A stretch of DNA of 64,000 bases, from the NCBI RefSeq assembly GCF_003931875.1, contig NZ_CP034245.1, positions 2,356,001 to 2,420,000 on the forward strand, in the 5' to 3' direction. Shown here in pieces: positions 51,675-61,281 of the stretch. The notes beneath the pieces are model-generated. The model was not told the origin of the DNA. It saw only the letters and a program-made list of their open reading frames with translations, and ran no database searches. The position numbers were made by a program, and so were the translations under genes. Every line of letters starts with the position of its first letter. Within the stretch, counting starts at the first letter, position 1. This DNA comes from Microbacterium sp. 10M-3C3. GTDB taxonomy: Bacteria; Actinomycetota; Actinomycetes; Actinomycetales; Microbacteriaceae.

Positions 51675-52790
51675 ATGAGGATCTGCGTTCCCACCGAGAT
51701 CAAGGACAACGAGTACCGGGTGGCGCTCACGCCCTCCGGCGTGCACGACCTCGTCGCCGCCGGGCACGAGGTGTTCGTCCAGCGCGGCGCCGGACTCGGC
51801 TCGTCGATGACGGATGCCGACTACGAGGCCGCCGGCGCGGTCCTGCTCGACGACGCCGCCGACGTGTGGGACCGCGCGGAGCTGCTGCTCAAGGTCAAGG
51901 AGCCGATCGCATCCGAGTACGACCACTTCCGCGACGACCTGGTCCTGTTCACCTACCTGCACCTCGCGGCCGACCGGCCGCTGACCGACCGGCTGCTCGT
52001 CGACGACGTGACGGCGATCGCGTACGAGACGGTGCAGCTGCCCGGCGGCGGACTGCCGCTCCTGGCACCCATGAGCGAGGTCGCGGGGCGCCTGGCCCCG
52101 ACCGTCGGCGCGCACACGCTGCTGCGCTCGCAAGGCGGCCTCGGACTGCTCATGTCGGGCGTCCCGGGCACCCGTCCCGCGCAGGTCACCGTGATCGGCG
52201 GGGGTGTCGCAGGCGCGAACGCCACGGTCATCGCGGCCGGCCTCGGCGCGCAGGTGACGGTGTTCGACACCAACGTCGCGCGGCTGCGGCAGCTCGACGA
52301 CCACTTCCAGGGCCGCATCCGCACCGCCGCGTCGAACCCGCTCGACCTCGAGCGCGCCGTGATCGAGTCCGACCTCGTGATCGGCGCGGTGCTCATCCCC
52401 GGCGCGCGCGCCCCCAAGCTCGTCTCGACCGAGACCGTGTCACGGATGCGGCCGGGCAGCGTGCTCGTCGACATCGCCGTGGACCAGGGCGGCTGCTTCG
52501 AGGACACCCGTCCCACGACCCACGCCGATCCGACGTTCGAGGTGCACGGGTCGGTGTTCTACTGCGTCGCGAACATGCCCGGCGCGGTGCCGAACACCTC
52601 GACGTCGGCGCTCACGAACGTCACGCTCCCCTACATCCGCCAGATCGCCGCGCGCGGCTGGCGCGACGCGCTGAAGGCCGACCCGGCCCTCGCAGCGGGC
52701 CTCAACACGGCCGGCGGCGCCGTGGTCAACCCGGGCGTCGCCACGGCGCACGGCCTGCCGCTCGCACCGCTCGCCGGCGCCCTCGGCTGA
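51675..52790 (+). CDS. ald: Alanine dehydrogenase
   Basis: A 371-residue NAD-dependent enzyme interconverting L-alanine with pyruvate and ammonia. The N-terminal [17 protein letters not shown] binds pyruvate (Arg), the Lys of LLKVKEP and the His of FTYLHLAAD are catalytic, and the NAD loop is [12 protein letters not shown]. The later block is [21 protein letters not shown]. Two ATGs occur in tandem (51672, 51675). The second is placed better behind GGAAAGG, but a one-codon-longer form is possible. Confidence 0.95.
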   Translation: MRICVPTEIKDNEYRVALTPSGVHDLVAAGHEVFVQRGAGLGSSMTDADYEAAGAVLLDDAADVWDRAELLLKVKEPIASEYDHFRDDLVLFTYLHLAADRPLTDRLLVDDVTAIAYETVQLPGGGLPLLAPMSEVAGRLAPTVGAHTLLRSQGGLGLLMSGVPGTRPAQVTVIGGGVAGANATVIAAGLGAQVTVFDTNVARLRQLDDHFQGRIRTAASNPLDLERAVIESDLVIGAVLIPGARAPKLVSTETVSRMRPGSVLVDIAVDQGGCFEDTRPTTHADPTFEVHGSVFYCVANMPGAVPNTSTSALTNVTLPYIRQIAARGWRDALKADPALAAGLNTAGGAVVNPGVATAHGLPLAPLAGALG

Positions 52791-52814
52791 GCGCCGCGGC
52801 CGGCGGGCGCGCGA

Positions 52815-54047
52815 TCACTGCTCGCGGATGCCCCACGGCGAGCCGTAGCCGGCCGGTGCCGGCACGGCGAGGAGGTCGAGGAACGGCGCCGCGGGGAACG
52901 CCTCAGGGCCGAGGACGCCCGCCCCCGACCACGCGCCGGTCGCGAGCAGCTCGAGCGCGATGATGGGGTTGATCGCCGTCTGCCACACGACCGCCTGCGA
53001 ACCGTACTCCGCCATCGTCTGCTCGTTGTCGGCGACGTGGTACAGGTAGGTGGACCGGGGTCGCCCGTCCTTGCCGGTGCCCGTCACCCACACCCCCGCG
53101 CACGTCTTGCCGCTCATGCGGTCGCCGAGCGTCGCGGGATCGGGGAGGACGGCCGCGACGACATCGCGCGGCGACACCTCGACGCCCTTCACCGCGACCT
53201 TGTCGGTGCGGTCCAGGCCGAGCTTGTGGAGGACCTTGAGCACCTCGATGAACTCGTCGCCGAGACCGTACTTGAACGTCACGCGCTTGGCCTTCGTCCA
53301 CCGCGGCATGAGGAGCACCTCCTCGTGCTCGACGTTCACGCACTCGACCGGGCCGATGCCGTCGGGGAAGTCGAAGACCTCGGGCTCGCTGAACGGGGCC
53401 GTCGTGTACCAGCCGCGGTCGCGCTCGAACACGACGGGCGGGTTGAGGCACTCCTCGATCGTCGTCCAGATCGAGAACGACGGCGCGAAGTCGTATCCCG
53501 CGACGACCAGGTTCGCGCCGTCGCGCACCCCGAGCTCGTCGATCTCGGCGAACAGCTCGTCCTCGGCGTAGCGGGCGAACACGTCCGACAGGCCCGGCTC
53601 GACGCCGATGCCGACGAGGGCGAGGCGACCGGCCGCCTCCCACTCGGCGGTCTTCGCGAACTGCTCGTCGCCGAGCTTGACGCCGGTCTGCTCGTACGGG
53701 CGCTCCGGATGCGGCCGCGACAGGCTCATCGCCATGTCGAGGTAGGTCGCGCCCGCGGCGAAGCAGCCGTCGAAGATCGGCATGACGAAGCGCGGGTCGA
53801 CGGCGTTCAGCACGTGCGTGACGCCATGCGCGCGGATGAGCTCGGCCACCGACTCCGCGCGGGACGCGTCGACCTGCGCGGCGGTCACGCGCGCGTCGCC
53901 CAGCTCCGCGACCAGTGCCTCCGGGCGCGCCGGGTCGTAGTCGGCGATCACGAGCGCGTCGAAGAAGCGGCGCCGCACCGCGATGCGGGCCGCCGCCGAG
54001 CCGACGCCGCCGGCTCCGACGATGAGGATGCGCATCGACCCGGTCAT
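52815..54047 (-). CDS. Saccharopine dehydrogenase-like NAD(P)-binding protein
   Basis: A 410-residue cytoplasmic oxidoreductase. The dinucleotide loop [17 protein letters not shown] is at residues 6-22, followed by a Rossmann fold and the [27 protein letters not shown] region of saccharopine/carboxynorspermidine dehydrogenase-type proteins. [20 protein letters not shown] and the long C-terminal substrate domain fit the family. The ATG at 54047 shares ATGA with the stop of the upstream APC permease, so the two are coupled. The permease probably imports the substrate, an amino acid or polyamine; which one is not evident. Confidence 0.82.
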   Translation of the reverse strand: MTGSMRILIVGAGGVGSAAARIAVRRRFFDALVIADYDPARPEALVAELGDARVTAAQVDASRAESVAELIRAHGVTHVLNAVDPRFVMPIFDGCFAAGATYLDMAMSLSRPHPERPYEQTGVKLGDEQFAKTAEWEAAGRLALVGIGVEPGLSDVFARYAEDELFAEIDELGVRDGANLVVAGYDFAPSFSIWTTIEECLNPPVVFERDRGWYTTAPFSEPEVFDFPDGIGPVECVNVEHEEVLLMPRWTKAKRVTFKYGLGDEFIEVLKVLHKLGLDRTDKVAVKGVEVSPRDVVAAVLPDPATLGDRMSGKTCAGVWVTGTGKDGRPRSTYLYHVADNEQTMAEYGSQAVVWQTAINPIIALELLATGAWSGAGVLGPEAFPAAPFLDLLAVPAPAGYGSPWGIREQ

Positions 54048-55579
54048 GCGAGGCCGCCGTCGACCGATCGGCTGTACTGCGCCGCATCCTCCGGCACGAG
54101 CACCTCCGTGTCGCGGTTGAGACTCTCGCCGCGGAAGAACGGCCGCGACCCCGGGAAGGCGAACCACAGGAACATCAGCAGCACGCCGACGGCGAGCGAG
54201 CCGATCCCCACGACGAACGTGCCGCCGATGCCCAGCAGCACGGTGTAGCCGTAGTCGACGTCGACCATGTCGATCGCGGACTGCACGAACGCGTACGTGA
54301 GCATGAGGGCGCCGAGCAGCGGCAGGAGTCCGCGGTAGAAGAAGTTCCGCGTCGACGTGAACAGCTCCCGACGGAAGTACCACACGCACGCGTAGCCGGT
54401 GATCGCGTAGTAGAACGCGATCGCGAGCCCGAGCGACAGGATCGAGTCCTGCAGGATGTTGTCGCTGATGAGCGTCATCCCGATGTAGTACAGGCTCGCG
54501 ACGACCCCCATGACGATCGTCGAGAACGACGGCGTCCGGTAGCGCGGATGCACCGTCGCGAAGCGGCGCGGGAGCGCCCGGTACACGGCCATCGCGAGCG
54601 TGCCGCGGGCCGTCGGGAGGATCGTGGTCTGGGTCGAGGAGACGGCGGAGATGAGGACGCTGAGGATCAGCACCCAGCCGAAGGGCCCGAACAGGCCGTC
54701 CTTCAGCGCCAGGAAGATGTCGTCGGCGTTGGCCTCGTTCCCGAGGCCCGTGCCGGATTCCCCGAGACCGGCGTACATCATCGCCGCGACCGTGACGCCG
54801 ACGTACGTCACCAGCAGGATCACCGTCGTGAGGAGCGCCGCGCGCCCGGGGATGCGCTTCGGATCGCGCGTCTCCTCGTTGAGGGCCAGGCACGTGTCCC
54901 AGCCCCAGTAGATGAAGATCGCGAGCAGGACCGCCTCGGTGAAGCCGCTCCAATCGCTGAAGCCGAACGGGTTGAACCACGCGAAATCGAACGGCGTGGG
55001 GTCGGGCGCCGTGCCGTCGAAGAAGTGCCAGAGCGCGGCGACGATGAAGATCGCCAGCACGAGGTACTGGATCGCGAGCAGGATGTTCTGGATGCGCTCG
55101 CCGATCTCGACGCCGCGCCAGCTCACCCACGTCATCGCCGCGATGAAGACGACGCCGGTCGCGGTCACCAGGGGGACGTTGTCGGCGAGCGAGCCGTCGC
55201 CGATCAGCGACCACAAGTAGATGCCGGCGACCTGGGCGAGGTTGGCGAGCACGACCGTTCCGGCCACGACGACGCCCCACCCGCCCATCCAGCCGACCCA
55301 CGGGCCGAACGCCTTCGTGCCCCACGTGAACGTCGTGCCGCAGTCCGGCACGGCGTTGTTCAGCTCGCGGTACGCGAAGGCGATGAAGAGCATGGGCACA
55401 AAGGCCACGACGAAGGCGATGGGGGCCTGCGCGCCCACGGCGAGGACGACGAAGCCGAGGGTCGCCACGAGCGAGTACACCGGCGCGGTCGAAGCCAGAC
55501 CGATGACGGTCGATCCCCACAGCCCCAGCGTGCCCGCCGCCAGCCCCTTGCCTGAGGTGCGGTCGAGTTCGGTGGTCAC
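54044..55579 (-). CDS. APC-family amino acid/polyamine permease
   Basis: A 511-residue transporter with about 12-14 helices. The APC start GTLGLWGSTVIGLASTAPVYSL, the unwound-helix region around ELNNAVPDCGTTFTW and the helix-6 region FIYWGWDTCLALNEETRDPKRIPGRA are visible. Substrates of the family include amino acids and polyamines. A GTG start at 55579 lies 7 nt after TACGTT. It is cotranscribed and overlaps the saccharopine-dehydrogenase-like gene by 4 nt. Confidence 0.9.
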   Translation of the reverse strand: MTTELDRTSGKGLAAGTLGLWGSTVIGLASTAPVYSLVATLGFVVLAVGAQAPIAFVVAFVPMLFIAFAYRELNNAVPDCGTTFTWGTKAFGPWVGWMGGWGVVVAGTVVLANLAQVAGIYLWSLIGDGSLADNVPLVTATGVVFIAAMTWVSWRGVEIGERIQNILLAIQYLVLAIFIVAALWHFFDGTAPDPTPFDFAWFNPFGFSDWSGFTEAVLLAIFIYWGWDTCLALNEETRDPKRIPGRAALLTTVILLVTYVGVTVAAMMYAGLGESGTGLGNEANADDIFLALKDGLFGPFGWVLILSVLISAVSSTQTTILPTARGTLAMAVYRALPRRFATVHPRYRTPSFSTIVMGVVASLYYIGMTLISDNILQDSILSLGLAIAFYYAITGYACVWYFRRELFTSTRNFFYRGLLPLLGALMLTYAFVQSAIDMVDVDYGYTVLLGIGGTFVVGIGSLAVGVLLMFLWFAFPGSRPFFRGESLNRDTEVLVPEDAAQYSRSVDGGLA

Positions 55580-55586
55580 ACAGCCG

Positions 55587-55592
55587 AACGTA
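55587..55592 (-). promoter_or_regulatory. -10 like hexamer for the APC-dehydrogenase pair
   Basis: TACGTT on the minus strand ends 7 nt before the GTG at 55579. Confidence 0.45.
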
Positions 55593-55612
55593 GGGGGCGT
55601 GTCAGCGGGCGG

Positions 55613-58363
55613 TCAAGGGATCGACGGGGCGACCGCGACGCGGCGGACCGGCGCGTCCGCCCCGTACCGCCACGCCCGGCCGCGACCGGCGTGCGCGTAC
55701 GGCGGGACGTCGCGGTCGCCGGTGAGGAGGCGCAGATCGCGCGCGCACGCGACATCGACGACGAGCTCCCCCGTCGCGCGCACGCGCTCGAGCTGACGCG
55801 GCCGTGCCAGCCACTGCTCCGGATCGCCCACGAGCACGACGGGCTGCCCGGGCACCGCTCCGGCGGGATCGCCCTCGGCGTCGACGGCGCGCACGCGCAC
55901 CCCCGCGCGCTCCCAGCGCGTCACCGCCGCGCGCTCATATCGCGGTGCGACATAGCCCGACAGCGCTCCGGTCGGCTGCCACAGCGGCGGCTCGGCGCGG
56001 GGCGGGGTCTCCGGCGCGTCCGCGCACACCGCCACCTGCACCGCGGTGCCGGCGATCACGCCGCGTCCGGGCGCGGCGTCGCGGTCGTGGTCGTCGGCAC
56101 GACCGCCCGCGGCGAGCCACTCGGCGCGTTCGCCGATGCGCAGCAGCACCCGGCCGGCGAACAGGTCGGCGACGCGGGCGACACCCGCGAGCCGCTGCAC
56201 CGTCGCGACGACCCGGATGCGCAGCGCCGGCGCCTCGCGCACGAGGCGCTCCACCGCTGCCACCGCCGCACGGCCGTACTCGTCGGGGAAGCGGGCGATG
56301 AGCGCGTCGAGGTCGTCGAGGAGCACGATAGTGTCGGGGGCGGGCGGATGGAGCATCGCGGCGCACAGCGCGTCCCACGCGTGCTCGGCGTCGGGCCCGA
56401 TCCACAGCGGCCGCGCCGACTGCGCCGCGACGGTGCGCACGAGCGTGGACTTCCCGACACCGGCGTCGCCGATCACCAGCAGCGTCCGGTCGGCGTCGCC
56501 CAGCGTCCACGGGGTGCGGCGCTGCCGCTCGGGCTCGTCGCGCAGCCCGAGCACGAGCCCCGCGGCGGCGATCTCGTCGCGCGTGATCCGTGGGGGCAGC
56601 GGCGGGGCCCACGGAGCGGGAGGCCGCTCGCCCGCGCCCATGCACGCGGCGGCGACGTCGGACGCGTCCGACAGCGCGATGCGCACGCGCTGCGGGCGCG
56701 CGTCCGCCGCGCGGCGGACGAGGGCGAGCCCGCGACCGTCCGGGCCGCCGGGCAGGTCGGCGGCGTCGGGCACACCCACGACGGCCGCGCTGTCGTGCGG
56801 ATCGTTCGTGCGCAGGCTCACGCGCAGCCCGCAGTTGGTCAGCAGGGCGTCGCGGAAGACGCCGGCGGCGCGCTGCGTGCCGAGGATGACGTGGACCCCG
56901 AGCGCGCGCCCGCGCGCCGTCAGGTCGGCGAAGAGCGCGTCGAACTGCGGATGCGCCTCGCGCAGCGCCGCGAACTCGTCGACGACCACGACCAGGCGCG
57001 GCAGCTCGACGTCGGCGACGTCGCGCGCGCCGGCGGCGGCGAGCACGCGCTCCCGGCGCCGGACCTCGGCGCGCAGGCTCTCGATCGCCCGTCGGGCACC
57101 GCCGCCGTCCAGGTCGGTGATGACGCCCGTGACGTGGGGCACGTCGCGGAGCGCGTCGAAAGCCGCGCCGCCCTTGAAGTCGGCGAGGAGGAAGCACACG
57201 TCCGCCGTCGTGAAGCGCGCGGCGAGGGCCAGCACCCAGCTGACGAGGAGTTCGCTCTTGCCCGACCCGGTCGTCCCGGTGACGATCGCGTGCGGCCCGT
57301 CGGCGACCAGGTCGATCACGGCCGGGGCAGCGCCCGCCATCCCGATCGCGCACGGCAGCCCCCGGCGCTCGCGCTCGCGCACGGGCGGGCGCAGCGCCAG
57401 GAGTGGCACGGCCTCCACGGCGTCGGCGGGTGCGCGACGGGCCAGCAGGCCGGTGGCGATCACAGCGGCCTGCGCACGGCTCACCGCCTCCACTTCGATC
57501 TCGACGCTTCGCCCGGGCCCGGCGAGCCGCGCCCGGGTGGGTGCGGTCAGCTCGATCACATGCGTGCACCCGGGTGGGAGGGGCTGCCCCGGCCGCGCCT
57601 CGACGAGGCGCGCATGACCGTCCGTCGGTGCATCCGCGGTCATCCACGCGAGTCGACACGGGGCGGGCATCCGCGTCTGCGGGAGGTCGGCGACCCACGA
57701 CTCCTCGCCGGCGACGTCCGCGGCGATCTCCAGCCGGCCGGGGGCCGCGACGCACGCCGCCTGCAGGACGAGCGCCCGCGCGACGGCGCGCGTGAGCACG
57801 GGCGGCCCCACGATCGCGATGCCCTCCGCGCACGACGCGGTCACGGGCGCGTCGGGGATGCGGCGCGCCGCGCGGACGATCGCCAGGTCGGCGGGGTCGT
57901 CACCGGACGCCGTGACGCGCAGCGTGCTGTCGAGCTCGCCGCGGCCGAGCACGAGGAGGTCGGCGGAGTCGGCGCCGCGCCACACCGCGTCGGGGCGGCG
58001 CACGTGCCCGCGCACGTCGGGATGCCGGGCCTCGAGCGCCTCGCGCTCCGCGTCGTGCCGTGCGGCCACGCGGGCGGCGACGCGGCCACGGACCTCGTCG
58101 GCGCGCGTCGTCTCGGCCCGTCGCTCGCGGCGCGCCGTCCGCGCGCCGTCCACGACTCCGGCAACGGCGATGAGCGGACCGAGCAGCGCGAACCACAGCG
58201 CGAAGGCGGAGCCGGTGAACGCCCAGAAGGCCAGCGCGCCGGCGACGGGCACGGCCGACGCGAGCCACGGGATCGCGGGGCGCGGAATCGCACGCGGAGC
58301 GTCCGGTAGCGTCAGCGGGCCGTCGGCGTCGACGGCGGGTTCGGTCGTGAGCGGGAGCGGCAC
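55613..58363 (-). CDS. EccC/FtsK-like ATPase, possible type VII secretion motor
   Basis: A 916-residue protein. After a 30-residue tail, two membrane helices lie near 32-50 and 53-72. A region without recognised domain (75-340) follows, then an FtsK/SpoIIIE ATPase with Walker A GTTGSGKS (363-370), LLADFKGGAAFDAL (393-406) and Walker B VVVVDEF (458-464), plus GTQR. A second ATPase domain has GDAGVGKST (632-640) and VLLDDLDALI, and a degenerate C-terminal part ends at 916. This topology (two helices then tandem ATPases) matches EccC/EssC-type secretion motors more than DNA-pumping FtsK, which has four helices and a gamma domain. No WXG100, EccB, EccD or EccE neighbour is present. The GTG at 58363 lacks a clear ribosome site. 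Confidence 0.75.
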   Translation of the reverse strand: MPLPLTTEPAVDADGPLTLPDAPRAIPRPAIPWLASAVPVAGALAFWAFTGSAFALWFALLGPLIAVAGVVDGARTARRERRAETTRADEVRGRVAARVAARHDAEREALEARHPDVRGHVRRPDAVWRGADSADLLVLGRGELDSTLRVTASGDDPADLAIVRAARRIPDAPVTASCAEGIAIVGPPVLTRAVARALVLQAACVAAPGRLEIAADVAGEESWVADLPQTRMPAPCRLAWMTADAPTDGHARLVEARPGQPLPPGCTHVIELTAPTRARLAGPGRSVEIEVEAVSRAQAAVIATGLLARRAPADAVEAVPLLALRPPVRERERRGLPCAIGMAGAAPAVIDLVADGPHAIVTGTTGSGKSELLVSWVLALAARFTTADVCFLLADFKGGAAFDALRDVPHVTGVITDLDGGGARRAIESLRAEVRRRERVLAAAGARDVADVELPRLVVVVDEFAALREAHPQFDALFADLTARGRALGVHVILGTQRAAGVFRDALLTNCGLRVSLRTNDPHDSAAVVGVPDAADLPGGPDGRGLALVRRAADARPQRVRIALSDASDVAAACMGAGERPPAPWAPPLPPRITRDEIAAAGLVLGLRDEPERQRRTPWTLGDADRTLLVIGDAGVGKSTLVRTVAAQSARPLWIGPDAEHAWDALCAAMLHPPAPDTIVLLDDLDALIARFPDEYGRAAVAAVERLVREAPALRIRVVATVQRLAGVARVADLFAGRVLLRIGERAEWLAAGGRADDHDRDAAPGRGVIAGTAVQVAVCADAPETPPRAEPPLWQPTGALSGYVAPRYERAAVTRWERAGVRVRAVDAEGDPAGAVPGQPVVLVGDPEQWLARPRQLERVRATGELVVDVACARDLRLLTGDRDVPPYAHAGRGRAWRYGADAPVRRVAVAPSIP

Positions 58364-58453
58364 AGAGCCAGTCCACTCGGCTGCGGGCGGCGAGCGCGCG
58401 CGAGACGGTCGCTCGTGGACGGGGGCGGCGCGGGCCGCCCTGGGGAGGAGAGG

Positions 58454-59227
58454 TCAGGACCGCGCGCGGTGCACGTCGAGCACGACGATCGTGATGTTGT
58501 CGCGCCCGCCGTTCTCCAGGGCCGCGTCGAGCATCGCGCGCACCGCGTCGGCCGGGTCGACGTTCTCGTCGAGGAAGTGACGGATGCCGTAGTCGGTCAG
58601 CTCCTTCGTCAGCCCGTCGGAGCAGATGACGAAGCGGTCGCCGTCGACGACGTCGAGCCGCACGTAGTCGGGCTTGGCGTTCTCGCTCGGGCCGACGGCG
58701 CGCGTGATGACGTTGCCGTACGGGTGGTTCTCGGCCTCCTCGGGGCTCAGGCGGCCGGCGGCCACGAGCTCCTGCACGACCGAGTGGTCGGTGGTGATCT
58801 GGGTCAGGTCGTCATCGCGCAGGAGGTACACGCGCGAGTCGCCGATGTTGAGGGTCACCCAGTGCGGCGGATGCTGCGTGGTGTCCAGGAACACGCCCGT
58901 GAGCGTCGTCCCCGTGCCCTCGTCGGTGGTCTCCGGGTGCGCGACGATGTCCTTCACGGCCCGCACGAGCGCCTTCTCGATCGCCTTGGGCGTGACGGTG
59001 CCGTCTTCGACCATGGCCCGCAGCCGGTCGACGGTGGAGGTGCTGGCGATCTCGCCGCCGATGTGCCCGCCCATGCCGTCGGCGACGACGAACAGCGGGA
59101 AGCTCGTGAGCACGGCGTCCTGGTTCGCCTCGCGGCGGCGCCCGGTGTCGGTCACCTCGGCCCACGAGAGGTCGATCGTCCCGTCGGACACGCGCACGGA
59201 GTGCGTGTGGGTCGTCACGTCGGGCAC
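58454..59227 (-). CDS. PP2C-family Ser/Thr protein phosphatase
   Basis: A 257-residue Mg/Mn-dependent phosphatase. The metal-binding motifs are intact: REANQDAV, VADGMGGHIGGE, GTTLTGVFL, IGDSRVYLLR, ICSDGLTKEL and GGRDNITIVVLD. It opposes Ser/Thr kinases such as PknB; no kinase is in the window. The GTG at 59227 has GGAGG seven nt upstream. It lies 90 bp upstream of the EccC-like gene on the same strand, so the two could be one transcript, with the phosphatase regulating the ATPase or its FHA-containing partners. This is inference. Confidence 0.93.
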   Translation of the reverse strand: MPDVTTHTHSVRVSDGTIDLSWAEVTDTGRRREANQDAVLTSFPLFVVADGMGGHIGGEIASTSTVDRLRAMVEDGTVTPKAIEKALVRAVKDIVAHPETTDEGTGTTLTGVFLDTTQHPPHWVTLNIGDSRVYLLRDDDLTQITTDHSVVQELVAAGRLSPEEAENHPYGNVITRAVGPSENAKPDYVRLDVVDGDRFVICSDGLTKELTDYGIRHFLDENVDPADAVRAMLDAALENGGRDNITIVVLDVHRARS

Positions 59228-59344
59228 GCCACATCCTCCGGTCGCCGTGAACGGTCACCGCACGGGCGCGCGGCGTGCTCACATCCTAATGGACCGTCGG
59301 TGCGCTGCCTCGGATCCCGGCCCGGACGGTAGGGTGCGCGATGC

Positions 59345-60325
59345 TCAGCCGGCGGCGGGGTCGGCCGGCAGCGGCAGCAGCGCGTCGATCGCGGTGAGCG
59401 CGTCGTCGTCCGGCTCCCACGCGGTCGCCGCGGCGGCGTTCGCGCGGACCTGCTCGGCGCTCGTCGCGCCCGCGATGACGCTCGAGACCGGCTCCTGCGC
59501 GAGCAGCCACGCGAACGTCGCCTCGAGCATCGAGGCGCCGTGCTCCTCGGCGAGCCCCCGATAGGACTCGAGGACGTCCCACGGCGCGTCGCGCCACAGG
59601 TGCGGGCGCTGGCGGAGGATGCGACTGTCAGCGGGGCCGCCCTCGCGCGTGAACTTCCCGGTGAGCAGTCCGTTGTGCAGCGGGAAGAACGGGAAGAAGC
59701 CGAGCCCGAAGCGCCGCGCGGCCGGCAGCACCTCGCGCTCCGCGGCGCGCGCGAGCAGGCTGTACTGGTTCTGGGCCGACACGAACCGGACGCTGCCGAG
59801 GGCCGCCGCATCCGCCTCCGCGATCTGCCATCCGGTGAAGTTCGAGTGGCCGATGTAGCGCACCTTGCCCTCGCGGACGAGGTCGCCCAGCGCGTCGAGG
59901 GTCTCGTCGATCGGGGTCTCGGGGTCGGGCGTGTGCAGCTGGTACAGGTCGATGTAGTCGGTCTGCAGGCGCCGCAGCGACCCCTCGACCGAGCGGCGGA
60001 TCGTCGCCCGCGACGCCTTCGCGCCGCCGGTCATCGCCGGAGCGAGCTGGGCATGCCCGAACTTCGTCGCGATGACGACCTCGTCGCGTCGGCCCCGGAG
60101 CGCCTCCCCCATGAGGGTCTCCGACAGGCCGAACTCGCGTCCGTAGACGTCGGCGGTGTCGAGGAACGTCACCCCCGCATCGATCGCGGCGTCGAGCACG
60201 TCCCGCGTGCCCTCGAGCGTCTCGGTACGGGTGCCGGCGCGCCCGAAGTTGTTGCAGCCCAGGCCGATGGCCGACACCATCAGCCCGGAGTCACCGACAC
60301 GGCGCAGGGGAACGGGATTCGTCAT
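59345..60325 (-). CDS. Aldo/keto reductase (Kv-beta/YhdN-like)
   Basis: This 326-residue TIM-barrel oxidoreductase begins PLRRVGDSGLMVSAIGLGCNNFGRAG. Asp and Tyr of the tetrad are in FLDTADVYGREFGLSE, Lys is in VIATKFGH and the His equivalent is in DLYQLHTPDP. The C-terminal SVIAGATSAEQVRANAAA binds NADP. It resembles AKR11/AKR12 and potassium-channel beta-like reductases. Substrate unknown. The ATG at 60325 follows TAGCGT by 6 nt. Confidence 0.9.
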   Translation of the reverse strand: MTNPVPLRRVGDSGLMVSAIGLGCNNFGRAGTRTETLEGTRDVLDAAIDAGVTFLDTADVYGREFGLSETLMGEALRGRRDEVVIATKFGHAQLAPAMTGGAKASRATIRRSVEGSLRRLQTDYIDLYQLHTPDPETPIDETLDALGDLVREGKVRYIGHSNFTGWQIAEADAAALGSVRFVSAQNQYSLLARAAEREVLPAARRFGLGFFPFFPLHNGLLTGKFTREGGPADSRILRQRPHLWRDAPWDVLESYRGLAEEHGASMLEATFAWLLAQEPVSSVIAGATSAEQVRANAAAATAWEPDDDALTAIDALLPLPADPAAG

Positions 60326-60331
60326 GGTCCC

Positions 60332-60337
60332 ACGCTA
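60332..60337 (-). promoter_or_regulatory. -10 like hexamer for the aldo/keto reductase gene
   Basis: TAGCGT on the minus strand ends 6 nt before the ATG at 60325, predicting a leaderless mRNA. Confidence 0.5.
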
Positions 60338-60363
60338 CCCGGGCAGCTCGAGGTCCCCGCGAA

Positions 60364-60399
60364 CGAGAGTCCCCTCCCGCGGACGGGAGGGGACTCTCG
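60364..60399. terminator. Perfect 16-bp hairpin after the DUF5684 gene
   Basis: CGAGAGTCCCCTCCCG (60364-60379), loop CGGA, and the exact complement (60384-60399). It sits 7 bp beyond the DUF5684 stop and just upstream of the reductase promoter. No U-tract. Confidence 0.75.
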
Positions 60400-60405
60400 C
60401 GGACG

Positions 60406-61155
60406 TCAGACGCGCGGCGGAGCCGGCGGCTCGGTCGGCGGCGTCGTGGGCGGCGCCGGCGGCTCGGTGGGCGGCGTCGTCGGCGGAGCCGGCGGCTCCG
60501 CCGCCGCGGGCGGCGCCGTGGGGGCGGCGGAGGCCGGCGGCGGCGGGTAAGCGCCGGGGGCGGGAGGCGGCGGGTAGGCGCCGGGGGCGGCCGTCGCGCC
60601 GGGCGCGGCGTAGCCGCCCGCGGGCGCCGGAGCGCCCGGCTGCACGGGGATGCCCTGCCACACGGTGCGGTCGGCGATGAAGCTCGAGGCCCACGGAGCC
60701 GGCGGGATCGCCGGGTTCCAGCGCGACTTGTCGAACGCGAGGATGCCCAGCCAGATCAGCTGTCCGAGGCCGGGCAGGATGAACAGCAGCAGCAGGTACC
60801 ACTCCTTGCCGAGCTTGAGCCCGACGCGCCACGAGTACGCCACGACGACGAGGTACGCGGCGATCGAGAAGATCCAGCCGATGTAAGGGATCTGGCCGAG
60901 GACGCCCGCGGCGATCGCGGCGCCCAGGACCACCCACGGCGACATGTCGCCGAGCTTGCCCATGATCATGCCGTTGTAGATCGGCACCCACGCGCGCCAC
61001 TGCCCCTGCACGCCGGCCTTCTGGAAGATCTTCATCATGAAGAACGACGACAGGACGTAGTAGATGACGGCGAAGAACAGGATGAGCGGGATCAGGATGG
61101 CCAGGAACGCCAGCGCGGCGGCCGCGCCGGTCGGGTCGTAGTACGGATCAGACAT
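60406..61155 (-). CDS. DUF5684-family membrane protein with a proline-rich tail
   Basis: A 249-residue protein. Residues 1-130 hold about four membrane helices (AFLAILIPLILFFAVIYYVL and later ones) with the family sequence MMKIFQKAGVQGQWRAWVPIYN, GWIFSIAAYLVV and LILPGLGQLIWLGILAFD-like segments. From 160 the chain is disordered and rich in Pro, Ala and Gly. It ends with near-identical PPAPPTTPPTE units. GAGAGGG precedes the ATG at 61155. The protein resembles signal-peptidase-I-associated small membrane proteins of unknown function. Confidence 0.8.
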   Translation of the reverse strand: MSDPYYDPTGAAAALAFLAILIPLILFFAVIYYVLSSFFMMKIFQKAGVQGQWRAWVPIYNGMIMGKLGDMSPWVVLGAAIAAGVLGQIPYIGWIFSIAAYLVVVAYSWRVGLKLGKEWYLLLLFILPGLGQLIWLGILAFDKSRWNPAIPPAPWASSFIADRTVWQGIPVQPGAPAPAGGYAAPGATAAPGAYPPPPAPGAYPPPPASAAPTAPPAAAEPPAPPTTPPTEPPAPPTTPPTEPPAPPRV

Positions 61156-61281
61156 GACAGCCCTCTCGGAAGGTGGGCGTGCACGCACGCCGCGGGATCA
61201 TTCCCGCGGCGCCATGTTAGCGATCCTGAGTGTTGACTGAACAGCAGGCGCGGCCGATTCGCGCGGAATCCGTCTCCGGGT

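Noticed and set aside
55613..61155. A complete type VII secretion locus
   Set aside because: Only an EccC-like ATPase and a phosphatase are present. The neighbouring reductase and DUF5684 genes are not secretion components.
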